Source: SIG455 sp045589495
GTDB taxonomy: Bacteria; Bacillota; Clostridia; UMGS1810
Assembly (NCBI GenBank): GCA_045589495.1
Contig: JAZNPF010000017.1
Location: 1 to 64,000 of the forward strand
DNA: 64,000 nt
Direction of reading: 5' to 3'
Position numbers and translations under genes: made by a program. Numbering within the stretch: position 1 is the first letter of the stretch; each line of letters opens with the position of its first letter. Positions 1 to 9,328 of this stretch are shown here, piece by piece. The notes beneath the pieces were generated by a model. It was not told the DNA's origin, ran no database searches, and saw only the letters and a list, made by a program, of their open reading frames with translations.

Positions 1-38
1 ACCGCTATTACGCCTGCCAATATAATATCAAGTATCAT
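1..38 (-). CDS. CvpA-like membrane protein, 5' end only
   Basis: Only the first dozen codons are in the window; the gene continues beyond position 1. A strong GGGAGGAG ribosome-binding site (about 45-52) sits 7 nt ahead of an ATG at 38, and the peptide starts MILDIILAGVIA, a hydrophobic N-terminus. It lies 35 bp downstream of the DUF5711-like gene on the same strand. In Clostridia CvpA-family genes often follow such a gene and start with a similar hydrophobic helix, so CvpA is the inference; too little sequence is present to prove it. Confidence 0.45.
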   Translation of the reverse strand, partial: MILDIILAGVIA

Positions 39-73
39 ATATATCTCCTCCCTTTTAATGTATATTCACATAA

Positions 74-1243
74 TTACTTCATATTTACAATTTCTGCGTT
101 GTTTCCTGATGCAATAAGAACATCCCAGCCATCTAAAAGCACTGCTTTTTTAACATCTTTATTAACATCAAGTTTTGAAAGTTCGTTACCGCGTTTACTT
201 ACAAGAGCAAGTTTTCTGTCCGATACAACCAAAACCTGACCATCTGCACAATCTACGCAATTTATGGCACCGTTTGCCATATACGTACCTTTTTCCTTAA
301 GGTTACTGCTTAAAATCTTGATTTCAGTATCATTCAAAACAGAGTCACTTTCATTAAGAGCAAGTACAATTGAATTGTCTTCGCCTATATCATAATTTGT
401 AAGGCTTTTTCCGGAATACGAATATTCATACTTTTTCTCGCCAAGGCTGTTAAACACGACTGATGCAACATCACCAACAGCAAGCAAAGAATCTTTGCCT
501 GTGTATTCAATCTGCATAATCAGGTTATTTTCAAGAACCTGACCGGCAAAAGGTTTTTCCTGAGAAAAATTAAAAAGCATTAGTCCGCCCGATGCGGTGT
601 TTTTAGAAAAATCAGCAGTAGCAACCGCTAAAGTACGATTATCGTGCGAAATGGCAGTATCAATTATATAGTTGTCAGCACTGTGCCACTTATAGAGAAC
701 TTCCCCATCAGGTGAAAAAACGATAATCTGTGCCTTATAGCCTTTTTCTCGGGTAACAAGTGCACAGTAGCCGTTTTTATTGACGCTTCCTCCGATAATA
801 TGATTTTCAACTGCAAATTCAATTGAATCGCCGCCCTTTGTAAGAACTGCCCCCGGAACGTCAAAACTGTATGTGAGAACATACTTGCCGTTTGTTTTAA
901 TAACAGGTGCGGCATTGTTTTGATTGATTGTCCAGATATTGTTCATGTTGCCGTCCACACACGAAACAGTTGTATTACGTGCAACGATGGCATTACCGTT
1001 GAATCCGGCCAAAGCATAATCTTCAGTCTTTTCAAAGTCAATAAACGTTTTGTTTGACAAATTTATTCCGACACCGGAAAAAGCGCTGTGCAAAAGCGGA
1101 TTATCTATATTCATATAAAGGGTAAAAGCGCAGGATATTACCAAAATAAGTATTATCACAATCAAAAATCTGTTCTTTTTTGCGTGACGTTTTTTCTTTC
1201 TTTGTTCTATCTGCGATTTATCAACTGGTTTAATATCGCTCAC
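74..1243 (-). CDS. DUF5711-like membrane-anchored beta-propeller-type protein
   Basis: About 389 residues. A basic N-terminus (KKKRHAKKNR) precedes one transmembrane helix at roughly residues 26-46; the rest is extracytoplasmic and beta-rich, with recurrent short strand motifs of the kind seen in WD40/PQQ-like propellers. This architecture matches the DUF5711 family of Clostridia, whose function is unknown. The open frame could start 15 nt further upstream at a TTG, but that TTG overlaps the GGGAGGAG ribosome-binding site, so the GTG at 1243 is the better start. It is upstream of a CvpA-like gene on the same strand and probably co-transcribed with it. Confidence 0.7.
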   Translation of the reverse strand: MSDIKPVDKSQIEQRKKKRHAKKNRFLIVIILILVISCAFTLYMNIDNPLLHSAFSGVGINLSNKTFIDFEKTEDYALAGFNGNAIVARNTTVSCVDGNMNNIWTINQNNAAPVIKTNGKYVLTYSFDVPGAVLTKGGDSIEFAVENHIIGGSVNKNGYCALVTREKGYKAQIIVFSPDGEVLYKWHSADNYIIDTAISHDNRTLAVATADFSKNTASGGLMLFNFSQEKPFAGQVLENNLIMQIEYTGKDSLLAVGDVASVVFNSLGEKKYEYSYSGKSLTNYDIGEDNSIVLALNESDSVLNDTEIKILSSNLKEKGTYMANGAINCVDCADGQVLVVSDRKLALVSKRGNELSKLDVNKDVKKAVLLDGWDVLIASGNNAEIVNMK

Positions 1244-1366
1244 GGATACTCCTCCCAATGGTCATAATATACATAAGTATTATAACATATATCATTTTTG
1301 TATGCAAGAGTTTAGAGCAAAATAAAGGTAGGATATGTGCTGAGAAAATATTAAAATTATAATGAA

Positions 1367-1396
1367 AAACCCGATAATATACACATTATCGGGTTT
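1367..1396 (-). terminator. Intrinsic terminator of the dprA-topA-trmFO-hrb operon
   Basis: Perfect 12-bp stem (1367-1378 with 1385-1396, core ACCCGATAAT) and a 6-nt loop, lying 11 bp after the last gene of the minus-strand operon. Read on the minus strand the stem is followed by a short T run. Confidence 0.85.
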
Positions 1397-1407
1397 AAAT
1401 GGTTTAA

Positions 1408-2010
1408 TCAGGAAATAGGTTCAAAATCTGATGCACCGTGTTTACATAAGGGACATATAAAATCAGCGGGAAGAGTATCGCCTTCGTAAACGTAGCCGCA
1501 TATTTTGCATACAAAACCTTTTTTTGTGGTCTTTTGGGGCTGAGGTTTAACGTTTTTGTGATAGTAACTATATGTCATTGTAGGTTCGGAAGAAATATTT
1601 TCACATTCTTCAACAGAACAGATAAACATACCGTGAGTGTCAATATCGATGTATTGTTCCACTTTCAAAGAAATATATGAATTTGCATACTCGCTTAATA
1701 TTGCAAGTCCATTGGCAGAACGTGTGAAATTCCAACCATCAAATTTGTCAACGTTTTTTCCGCTTTGGAAACCGAAATTCTCAAACACTTTAAACGGCGT
1801 TTTTTCAGACAAACAAACGATGTTCATAAGCCCTGTGTTTTTTATTATGTCGTGAGAATAGTTTTCTTTGCTTATTGTTACTGCAACACGGTTAGGTGTG
1901 TTTGTAACCTGACACACAGTATTGACTATTGCACCGTTATCTTTGTTCCTGTCTTTTGAAGTAACAAGGTATAAACCGTATGAAATGTTAAAAAGTGCTG
2001 TTATATCCAT
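1408..2010 (-). CDS. Flavin reductase-rubredoxin fusion (high-molecular-weight rubredoxin type)
   Basis: About 200 residues. Residues ~1-150 are a flavin-reductase-like FMN-binding domain (SYGLYLVTSKD, VCQVTNTPNRVAVTISK). The C-terminal ~35 residues are a complete rubredoxin with two metal knuckles, CKICG and CPLCK, and the usual YVYEGD segment. This domain order is that of the Hrb proteins of acetogens and other anaerobes, which shuttle electrons between NAD(P)H-dependent partners and oxygen- or NO-detoxifying flavodiiron proteins. The start at 2010 is preferred because an ATG 9 nt upstream sits directly against the GGAGG site. It is the last gene of the dprA operon, an unusual place for it; the redox partner is not in the window. 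Confidence 0.85.
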   Translation of the reverse strand: MDITALFNISYGLYLVTSKDRNKDNGAIVNTVCQVTNTPNRVAVTISKENYSHDIIKNTGLMNIVCLSEKTPFKVFENFGFQSGKNVDKFDGWNFTRSANGLAILSEYANSYISLKVEQYIDIDTHGMFICSVEECENISSEPTMTYSYYHKNVKPQPQKTTKKGFVCKICGYVYEGDTLPADFICPLCKHGASDFEPIS

Positions 2011-2015
2011 ATAAA

Positions 2016-3320
2016 TCATTCCTCCATTGAAATAATTTCTTTAATAGTTTCAATAGCACGTTGGCTTATTGCCAGATTCTTTTCTTTTTTGTTTTTGATT
2101 TTCCGTCCTAAAGACTCCATGATACCGAAGTTGACATTCATAGGTTGAAATTTACCGGTTGCACCACCGCTGATGTAATGAGAAAGAGCACCTATAGCGG
2201 TTGTGATGGGAAATTCAATCATATTTTTTTCGTTTAAAAGTCTTGCAAGATTAAAACCTGCCATAAGTCCTGATGAGGCAGATTCTATATAACCCTCAAC
2301 ACCTGTTATTTGACCAGCAAAAAACACTCGTTTATCTTTTTTTGTGCGGTAGTAACAATCAAGAAGTTCGGGGGAGTTAATAAAAGTATTTCTGTGCATT
2401 ACACCGTAACGGACAAAAGATGCATTTTCAAGTCCCGGTATCATAGAAAAAACGCGTTTCTGTTCACCGAATTTCAATCTTGTCTGAAATCCCACAATAT
2501 TATAAAGTGTGCCTGATGTATTATCCTGACGCAACTGTACTACGGCGTAGGGGAGTTCGCCTGTTTCGGGAATTTCTAATCCAACGGGTTTAAGAGGTCC
2601 GAAAAGTAAAGTATCTTCTCCGCGTTTTGCCATAGTTTCTACCGGCATACATCCTTCAAAAACACTGCCTTCATCAGCACCGTGCACAGGTGCGGTTTCA
2701 GAGGATATAAGATTATTGTAAAAATCAGTATATTCGGCTTTGGTCATAGGGCAGTTGATATAGTCTGCACCGCCCTTGCCGTATCGCGCGGCAAAATATG
2801 CTTTTGACATATCAATGCTTTCTCTCTCTACAATAGGTGCAGCGGCATCAAAAAAATGCAGATATTCACCGCTGAAAAAATCACGGATATTATCATAAAG
2901 TTCACCATCTGTAAGAGGTCCGGTTGCTATAATTACATATCCGTCGTCAGGGATTTTGTCAATTCTTTCGTTTATAACTTCAATGTTAGGGTGTGCGTGG
3001 ATTTTGTCGCTGACCATTTTGGAAAACAATTCTCTGTCAACTGCCAAAGCACCGCCGGCAGGAACTTTTGTTGCATCAGCACATTCCATAATGAGTGATC
3101 CTAAAATACGCATTTCTTCTTTTAAAAGACCAACGGCATTTTCAAGACCTGCGGCACGCAGAGAGTTGGAACATACCAGTTCTGCCATAGTCGGCATAGT
3201 ATGTGCAGGGGAGTAAGATAACGGTTTTTGCTCGTATAATGTTACTTTGATACCTGCATTTGCAAGTTGCCATGCGGCTTCACAGCCTGCAAGACCTGCA
3301 CCTATAACTTTAACATTCAT
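2016..3320 (-). CDS. trmFO: tRNA (uracil-54-C5)-methyltransferase, folate/FAD-dependent
   Basis: 434 residues, full length for TrmFO. It makes ribothymidine at position 54 of tRNA using methylenetetrahydrofolate as carbon donor and FADH2 as reductant. The N-terminal FAD-binding motif GAGLAG (residues 7-12) is intact, as are the family segments around Cys50 (ELVCSNSLR) and the EGCMPVE segment, which carry the reactive cysteines, and the C-terminal GQITGVEGY and GGATGKFQPMN stretches. It lies one base after topA, in the dprA-topA-trmFO order common in Firmicutes. Confidence 0.97.
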   Translation of the reverse strand: MNVKVIGAGLAGCEAAWQLANAGIKVTLYEQKPLSYSPAHTMPTMAELVCSNSLRAAGLENAVGLLKEEMRILGSLIMECADATKVPAGGALAVDRELFSKMVSDKIHAHPNIEVINERIDKIPDDGYVIIATGPLTDGELYDNIRDFFSGEYLHFFDAAAPIVERESIDMSKAYFAARYGKGGADYINCPMTKAEYTDFYNNLISSETAPVHGADEGSVFEGCMPVETMAKRGEDTLLFGPLKPVGLEIPETGELPYAVVQLRQDNTSGTLYNIVGFQTRLKFGEQKRVFSMIPGLENASFVRYGVMHRNTFINSPELLDCYYRTKKDKRVFFAGQITGVEGYIESASSGLMAGFNLARLLNEKNMIEFPITTAIGALSHYISGGATGKFQPMNVNFGIMESLGRKIKNKKEKNLAISQRAIETIKEIISMEE

Positions 3321-3321
3321 A

Positions 3322-5391
3322 TCAGTTATCCTTTTTTGTTTCTTTAATATCGCATTGCGGACAGTATTTCTTTGAAAAACGTCCTATTTTCTGATACATC
3401 ATACTGCCGCATTTATCACATTTTTCGTTGAGTGGTTTATCCCACGATGTGAAATCGCATTGCGGGTAATTGTCGCATCCGAAGAATAATTTTCCGCGTT
3501 TGCTTTTTTTCTCAATTACATTTCCGCCGCATTTGGGACATTGAACGCCTGTTTCTTTTACAATAGCCTTTGCGTTTCTGCATTGCGGATATCCGGGACA
3601 GGCAAGAAATTTGCCGAACCTGCCGTGTTTGTAAACCATAAGTCTGCCGCATTTTTCACATACTACGTCAGACACTTCGTCTTTTAATTCAATTTCACCG
3701 ATTTTTTCTTCTGCTTTTTTAAGGTCTTCTGAAAATTTAGGATAAAAATCAGCGATTACCTTGTTCCATTCAATATTACCAATTTCAATTTCATCAAGTT
3801 GGTCTTCCATGTTTGCAGTGAATTTTTCGTCGACTATATCAACAAAATGTTCTTTCATTAAATCGGTAACAATCATACCAAGTTCTGTTGGAACAAGCAG
3901 TTTTTTATTTCTTACACAATAACCGCGCGCAATTATTGTTGCAATTGTAGGAGAGTAGGTACTTGGTCTGCCGATACCTTTTTCTTCTAATGTTTTAACT
4001 AAAGATGCCTCAGTAAAACGCGACGGTGGCAGTGTGAAGTGTTGTTCGGGAATAAGTTCTTTGAGAGAGGGAGTATCACCGACTTTAAGTTCCGGAAGTG
4101 AAGACTCTTTTTCTTTTTCACCGTCTGTACCTTCAACATAAAGAATGGTGAATCCCGCAAATTTAAGAGTGGAACCCGTTGCTTTAAATGTGTGTTTTTC
4201 TGCGTCTATTGATGCGGAAACTGTGTCATATACAGCGTCACTCATCTGGCTTGCCATAAAACGTTCCCATATAAGTTTGTATAATTTGTACTGGTCGTTT
4301 GAAAGATCGTCTTTAACTTTGGCAGGTGTAAGTTCTGCCATTGTAGGACGTATAGCCTCGTGAGCATCCTGTGCATTTTTCTTTGTTTTATATTTTCTCG
4401 GAGTTTTGGTAATATATTCAGCCCCGTAGGTATCTTTTAATATATTACGTGCAAGTGCCTGAGCATCTTCAGATATTCTTAAAGAGTCTGTTCTCATGTA
4501 AGTGATTAACCCCACAACACCCTCACTGCCAACTTTTACGCCTTCGTAAAGTTGCTGTGCAACACTCATTGTTTTCTGTGTGGTAAATCCTAATTTTCTG
4601 CCTGCTTCCTGCTGAAGAGTACTTGTTGTAAACGGCGGGGCAGGGGATTTTTCTCTTTTACCGGTTTTAACCTCTTTAATTGTAAAAGTTGCACCTTCAA
4701 GATCATTGATTATGGCATCTGCCTCTTCCTTGGTTGAGGGTACGAACTTCTTTCCGTTTTTGCCATAGTATTTAGCGGTAAATTTCTTTTTGTTCTGTAA
4801 AAGATTAGCATCAACCGTCCAGTATTCTTCAGGAATAAATGCGTTTATTTCGTTCTCTCTGTCGCATATAAGGCGGATTGCAACGGACTGCACACGTCCT
4901 GCGGAAAGGCCTGTTTTAACCTTTTTCCAGAGCAAGGGACTTATTTTGTAGCCCACAATTCTGTCAAGAACACGTCTTGCCTGCTGAGCATCAACAAGGT
5001 CTTTGTCAATTGCTCTCGGCTGTGTAATAGCAGCTTTAACTGCGGGTTTTGTAATCTCGTTGAAAGTTATACGGCACTTTGAATCTTCTGGAATTTCCAG
5101 AAGATTTGCAAGATGCCATGAAATAGCCTCACCTTCGCGGTCAGGGTCAGTTGCAAGGTAAACTTTGTCACATTCTTTGGCGGTTTTTTTAAGACTTTTA
5201 ACAAGTTCTCCCTTGCCGCGTATTATAATATATTTAGGTTCAAAATTGTTTTCGGTGTCAATACCTAAACGGCTTTTGGGCAGGTCTACCACGTGACCTA
5301 CACTTGCTACAACATCGTAGCCTTTGCCCAAGTATTTTTTTATAGTAGTCGCCTTTGACGGGGACTCCACAATTACCATTTTCTTTGACAT
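3322..5391 (-). CDS. topA: DNA topoisomerase I (type IA)
   Basis: 689 residues. The TOPRIM domain is at the N-terminus (IVESPSKATTIKKYLG; DPDREGEA at 82-89 binds Mg2+). The catalytic tyrosine is Y298 in GLITYMRTDS. Three C-terminal zinc ribbons follow (CEKCG...CPGYPQC, CPKCG...CDNYPQC, CDKCG...CPQC), typical of Firmicutes TopA. It relaxes negative supercoils. The gene is second in the operon, 32 bp after dprA and 1 bp ahead of trmFO, so the operon links DNA topology, DNA uptake or repair and tRNA modification, as in many relatives. Confidence 0.98.
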   Translation of the reverse strand: MSKKMVIVESPSKATTIKKYLGKGYDVVASVGHVVDLPKSRLGIDTENNFEPKYIIIRGKGELVKSLKKTAKECDKVYLATDPDREGEAISWHLANLLEIPEDSKCRITFNEITKPAVKAAITQPRAIDKDLVDAQQARRVLDRIVGYKISPLLWKKVKTGLSAGRVQSVAIRLICDRENEINAFIPEEYWTVDANLLQNKKKFTAKYYGKNGKKFVPSTKEEADAIINDLEGATFTIKEVKTGKREKSPAPPFTTSTLQQEAGRKLGFTTQKTMSVAQQLYEGVKVGSEGVVGLITYMRTDSLRISEDAQALARNILKDTYGAEYITKTPRKYKTKKNAQDAHEAIRPTMAELTPAKVKDDLSNDQYKLYKLIWERFMASQMSDAVYDTVSASIDAEKHTFKATGSTLKFAGFTILYVEGTDGEKEKESSLPELKVGDTPSLKELIPEQHFTLPPSRFTEASLVKTLEEKGIGRPSTYSPTIATIIARGYCVRNKKLLVPTELGMIVTDLMKEHFVDIVDEKFTANMEDQLDEIEIGNIEWNKVIADFYPKFSEDLKKAEEKIGEIELKDEVSDVVCEKCGRLMVYKHGRFGKFLACPGYPQCRNAKAIVKETGVQCPKCGGNVIEKKSKRGKLFFGCDNYPQCDFTSWDKPLNEKCDKCGSMMYQKIGRFSKKYCPQCDIKETKKDN

Positions 5392-5423
5392 TTATCAAAA
5401 ACCTTCTCTCTAAAAATTATCAG

Positions 5424-6542
5424 TTATTCGATTGTTTTGCTGTACTTTCCGGACGGGTGTGTCATTATTGTTCCTGAAAGTTCCATCATCAGAAGTGCCG
5501 TGTTAATTTGAGGAATATCAATTCCTGTTAAAGTGGAAATTTCGTCAATGCTTATCGGCTCGGCGGTAAGTATTTTTGATATTGCATATTCAATATCATT
5601 ATTATCTGCCGTGTATGACGAATATTCTTCTATATGAGATTTTTTACTGTAAAATTTTGATTTCACATACTCTAACTGTGTAGAGTAGAAAAAAGTTATA
5701 TCTTCGGCACACGTTATAAGATGTGCACCGTCTTTGATAAGTTCATTTGTTCCAACAGACGATGGACTGTTGATATGACCGGGAACGGCAAATATGTCTT
5801 TGCCCTGTTCAGCAGCGCAACGTGCCGTTATCAGCGAACCGCTTCGTTTACCTGCTTCAATAACTGCAACACCGTTGGATATTCCGGAAATGATTCTGTT
5901 TCTGTCAGGAAAAGTATACTTGGTTGCTGAATAGTTAACGGGATATTCACTTATCACCATTCCGGTTTCCATAATCTTTTTCATAAGATTGTGGTTGGAT
6001 GGGGGATAAACAATGTTTACTCCGCAGCCGAGCACGGCGATGGTCGGCATACCTGCATCAAGTGCACCTTCGTGTGCGGCAGAATCAATCCCCGTTGCCA
6101 TACCGCTTACAATAACGGCACCTTCCTTTGCAACATTTTTGGATATGATTCTTGCACATTCGTGACCGTACTGTGTGCATTTGCGTGCACCGATTACGGC
6201 AAGAAGCACATTTTCGTTCATGTCAATAAATTTACCCCTGCAAAAAAGACCGTGCGGAGCGTCTTCAATATGAAACAATGCTGACGGATAATCTTCGTCA
6301 AGCGGAGTTATGAATCTTGTATTGTTTTTTTCAATATATTCAAGATACTTGCTTGCAAGTTCATATTCTTTTCTGCAAAGAGCGTCTTTTTCATCATCAT
6401 GCAAGAACTTGTGTGACCTGATTTCAGATTCGGAAATATTGTATACAGCCTCTGCTGAACCATATATATCAAGTAGTCTGGATATGGCGGATCTGCGTAA
6501 TTTTGCAATCGCAATAAGCCACAGACGATATACTTTTTCCAA
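5424..6542 (-). CDS. dprA: DNA-processing protein DprA (ssDNA-binding RecA loader)
   Basis: 372 residues. The Rossmann-type DprA/Smf domain spans ~115-285: GARK at 118-121, SGMATGID at 146-153, FPDRNRIISG at 211-220 and GSLITA near 235. An N-terminal helical region and a C-terminal winged-helix (DML1-like) domain flank it. DprA binds incoming single-stranded DNA and loads RecA. The start is a TTG with an AGAAGGTG ribosome-binding site on the minus strand. It is the first gene of the operon and shares its 200-bp upstream region with divergent yebC. No other competence gene is in the window. Confidence 0.95.
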   Translation of the reverse strand: MEKVYRLWLIAIAKLRRSAISRLLDIYGSAEAVYNISESEIRSHKFLHDDEKDALCRKEYELASKYLEYIEKNNTRFITPLDEDYPSALFHIEDAPHGLFCRGKFIDMNENVLLAVIGARKCTQYGHECARIISKNVAKEGAVIVSGMATGIDSAAHEGALDAGMPTIAVLGCGVNIVYPPSNHNLMKKIMETGMVISEYPVNYSATKYTFPDRNRIISGISNGVAVIEAGKRSGSLITARCAAEQGKDIFAVPGHINSPSSVGTNELIKDGAHLITCAEDITFFYSTQLEYVKSKFYSKKSHIEEYSSYTADNNDIEYAISKILTAEPISIDEISTLTGIDIPQINTALLMMELSGTIMTHPSGKYSKTIE

Positions 6543-6651
6543 TAATCACACCTTCTTTTAAAAAACTCACAATAAATACACTACTACAAAAAAAATGATT
6601 TGTAAATACCCTTTTTAAAAAATTTCTTCATTATATATCTGGCACGAGGGA

Positions 6652-6680
6652 TTGACAATTCAAATATTTTGTAGTTTAAT
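6652..6680 (+). promoter_or_regulatory. Sigma-A promoter of yebC
   Basis: TTGACA (6652-6657), 17-bp spacer and TTTAAT (6675-6680), about 65 bp ahead of the yebC start codon. A TATAAT a few bases later has a spacer that is too long. Confidence 0.55.
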
Positions 6681-6744
6681 ATATAATGGTGTTTAAAAAT
6701 AAATAACATTATCAAACTTTAATTATATACGGAGGTAAGTCGAT

Positions 6745-7476
6745 ATGTCAGGACATTCCAAATGGTCTAACATTAAACACAAAAAAGAAAAATCTGATGC
6801 ACAGAAAGCAAAGATTTACACTAAAATCGGCAGAGAGATAGCCGTTGCTGCAAAAGCGGGCGGTGCTGATCCTGAGATTAACAGACGTTTGAAAGACGTT
6901 ATAGCAAAGGCAAAGGCAAATAATATGCCTAATGATAATATTCAGCGTTGCATCAAAAAGGCTGCAGGTGAGCAGGATCTTGCAAATTTTGAAGATATTC
7001 AGTATGAAGGATACGGCCCCAACGGCGTGGCAGTTATCGTAAAAGCACTTACAGATAACAGGAACAGAACAGCAGGTGATTTGCGTCATTATTTTGATAA
7101 GTTTGGAGGCAATCTTGGTCAAACAGGTTCTGTCGGTTGGATGTTTGACAGAAAAGGTATCATTATTATAAATAAAGATAACCTTGATGAAGAAACCGTT
7201 ATGATGGATGCGCTCGATTGCGGTGCAGAAGATTTCGGAGTAGAGGATGATTATTTTGAAATCTCTACCGAGCCCGATAGCATGGGTGATGTGCGTGATG
7301 CTCTGGAGGCTAAAGGTTATGCGTTTGCATCTGCCGAAGTTGATATGATTCCGCAGACAACCGTAACATTAACTGACGAACACGATTTGCTTATGATGGA
7401 AAAACTTATCGATGCTTTAGAAGATAACGATGACGTTCAGGAAGTTTATCATAACTGGGACGAACCCGAAGCGTAA
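6745..7476 (+). CDS. yebC: YebC/PmpR/TACO1-family translation or transcription factor
   Basis: 243 residues, the standard length. It opens with the diagnostic MSGHSKWSNIKHKK, followed by KIGREI, GGADPEINRRL and NNMPNDNI; the C-terminal acidic domain carries the NDDVQEVYHN motif. YebC-family proteins were described as DNA-binding regulators, and members have since been linked to relief of ribosome stalling. It is preceded by a good GGAGG site. It is monocistronic, with a 122-bp gap to the next gene. Confidence 0.96.
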   Translation: MSGHSKWSNIKHKKEKSDAQKAKIYTKIGREIAVAAKAGGADPEINRRLKDVIAKAKANNMPNDNIQRCIKKAAGEQDLANFEDIQYEGYGPNGVAVIVKALTDNRNRTAGDLRHYFDKFGGNLGQTGSVGWMFDRKGIIIINKDNLDEETVMMDALDCGAEDFGVEDDYFEISTEPDSMGDVRDALEAKGYAFASAEVDMIPQTTVTLTDEHDLLMMEKLIDALEDNDDVQEVYHNWDEPEA

Positions 7477-7527
7477 TAAAAGTAATAATGTACAAATAAA
7501 TTATAAAAGCAAAATAAAATTTGTACT

Positions 7528-7556
7528 TGTTAAATTCGACAAAGTATGGTAAAATA
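7528..7556 (+). promoter_or_regulatory. Promoter of the NifU-like/GGGtGRT pair
   Basis: TTGTTA, 17-bp spacer and TAAAAT, ending about 45 bp ahead of the first start codon. The assignment rests on spacing and box similarity only. Confidence 0.5.
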
Positions 7557-7598
7557 TTAACAATGTAAACTTTTAATTTTATGAAAGGAGATACATAA

Positions 7599-8291
7599 AT
7601 GATTTACAGTGCAGAAGATCAGAATATGTGCGCATTGAAAAAAGGCGCAAACCATGGTCCTGCTCCTATTCCGCAGGAGGGCAAATGGGTTAAATCAAAA
7701 GAAATCAGTGATATTTCAGGTCTTACACATGGTGTGGGCTGGTGTGCTCCCCAACAGGGTGCTTGCAAACTCACTCTTAATGTAAAAGACGGTATTATTC
7801 AGGAGGCTCTTGTAGAAACTCTTGGTTGTTCCGGTATGACACATTCGGCTGCTATGGCATCTGAAATACTCCCCGGAAAAACAATTCTTGAGGCTCTTAA
7901 TACTGACCTCGTTTGTGATGCTATCAATACTGCTATGAGAGAACTCTTCCTCCAGATTGTATACGGAAGAACACAGACTGCTTTCTCTGAAGGTGGTTTG
8001 CCGATCGGCGCAGGTCTTGAAGACCTCGGTAAAGGTTTACGCAGCCAGGTTGGTACTATGTACGGCACATTGGCTAAAGGCCCCAGATATCTGGAAATGG
8101 CTGAAGGATATGTAACTAAAGTTGCAGTTGACGCTGATGATGAAATCATCGGTTATGAGTTTGTAAACCTTGGCAAAATGATGGATGCAATCAAAAAAGG
8201 TACAGATGCTAACGAAGCTTTGAAAGGTGCTACAGGCACTTACGGCAGAGTTGCAGATGCTGCTAAAATGGTTGATCCCCGTCACGAATAA
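7599..8291 (+). CDS. NifU/IscU-like iron-sulfur scaffold-family protein, paired with GGGtGRT protein
   Basis: 230 residues, longer than a plain IscU (~130). The segment ETLGCSGMTHSAAMASEIL around Cys77 resembles the central cysteine block of IscU/NifU N-domains, and Cys49 and Cys56 lie in GWCAPQQGAC where a ligand cysteine is expected. The usual third IscU cysteine is not obvious. The C-terminal half is family-specific. An AAAGGAG site precedes the ATG. The next gene starts 22 bp later, so the two are one operon. No iscS/nifS or suf gene is nearby, so a role in general Fe-S assembly is uncertain; a dedicated role with the neighbour is inferred. Confidence 0.8.
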   Translation: MIYSAEDQNMCALKKGANHGPAPIPQEGKWVKSKEISDISGLTHGVGWCAPQQGACKLTLNVKDGIIQEALVETLGCSGMTHSAAMASEILPGKTILEALNTDLVCDAINTAMRELFLQIVYGRTQTAFSEGGLPIGAGLEDLGKGLRSQVGTMYGTLAKGPRYLEMAEGYVTKVAVDADDEIIGYEFVNLGKMMDAIKKGTDANEALKGATGTYGRVADAAKMVDPRHE

Positions 8292-8313
8292 TTTATAAGG
8301 AGGATTAGTTACA

Positions 8314-9315
8314 ATGGCATTGTTTGAAAGTTATGAAAGAAGAATTGACAATATAAATAAAGTATTGAATGCTAACGGTATTGCTTCAATCGAAGATGCA
8401 CAGAAAATCTGTGCAGACAAAGGCATTGATCCTTACAAAATCGTAAAAGACATTCAGCCTATCTGTTTTGAAAATGCTGCATGGGCATACGTTGTAGGTG
8501 CAGCTCTTGCTATTAAACGTGGTTGCACAACTGCTGCTGATGCTGCAGAAGTTATCGGTGAAGGTCTTCAAGCTTTCTGTATTGATGGTTCTGTTGCTGA
8601 TGACAGAAAAGTTGGTCTTGGTCACGGTAACCTCGGCGCGATGCTTTTAAGAGAAGAAACAAAATGTTTCGCATTCCTCGCAGGTCACGAGTCATTCGCT
8701 GCTGCTGAAGGTGCTATCGGTATTGCAAAAAGCGCTAACAAAGTAAGAAAAGAACCCTTGAGAGTAATCCTTAATGGTCTTGGTAAAGATGCAGCACAGA
8801 TTATTTCAAGAATTAACGGCTTTACTTACGTTAAAACAGAATTTGATTATTCTACAGGTAAAGTAAACGTTGTATCTGAAAAAGCATATTCAGATGGTGA
8901 AAGAGCAAAAGTAAGATGCTACGGTGCTGACGATGTTCGTGAGGGTGTTGCTATTATGCATCTTGAAGGTGTTGATGTATCTATCACAGGTAACTCCACT
9001 AACCCCACACGTTTCCAGCATCCCGTTGCAGGTACATACAAAAAAGAATGTATCGAGCAGGGTAAAAAATACTTCTCAGTTGCTTCAGGCGGCGGTACAG
9101 GAAGAACTCTCCATCCCGATAATATGGCAGCAGGCCCCGCTTCTTACGGTATGACAGACACAATGGGACGTATGCACTCTGATGCTCAGTTTGCAGGTTC
9201 ATCTTCAGTTCCTGCTCACGTTGAAATGATGGGACTCCTCGGCGCAGGTAACAACCCCATGGTTGGTATGACCGTTGCAGTAGCCGTTGCTGTGCAGGAA
9301 TGCATGAATAAATAA
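8314..9315 (+). CDS. GGGtGRT-family protein, function unknown
   Basis: 333 residues. The motif GGGTGRT is at 259-265 within SGGGTGRTLHPDNM, which gives the family its name. Other glycine-rich blocks are GLGHGNLGAMLL (101-112) and the near-C-terminal GLLGAGNNPMVGMTVAVAVAVQ. No transmembrane helix or signal peptide is seen. It is cytosolic and always recalled next to a NifU-like scaffold gene, as here (22-bp gap, same strand, GGAGG site). The pair ends at the hairpin at 9329. Many GGT, GCT and AAA codons suggest good expression. What the protein does is not known; an Fe-S or radical-type enzyme is only a guess. Confidence 0.85.
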   Translation: MALFESYERRIDNINKVLNANGIASIEDAQKICADKGIDPYKIVKDIQPICFENAAWAYVVGAALAIKRGCTTAADAAEVIGEGLQAFCIDGSVADDRKVGLGHGNLGAMLLREETKCFAFLAGHESFAAAEGAIGIAKSANKVRKEPLRVILNGLGKDAAQIISRINGFTYVKTEFDYSTGKVNVVSEKAYSDGERAKVRCYGADDVREGVAIMHLEGVDVSITGNSTNPTRFQHPVAGTYKKECIEQGKKYFSVASGGGTGRTLHPDNMAAGPASYGMTDTMGRMHSDAQFAGSSSVPAHVEMMGLLGAGNNPMVGMTVAVAVAVQECMNK

Positions 9316-9328
9316 TTTATCTTAATCT

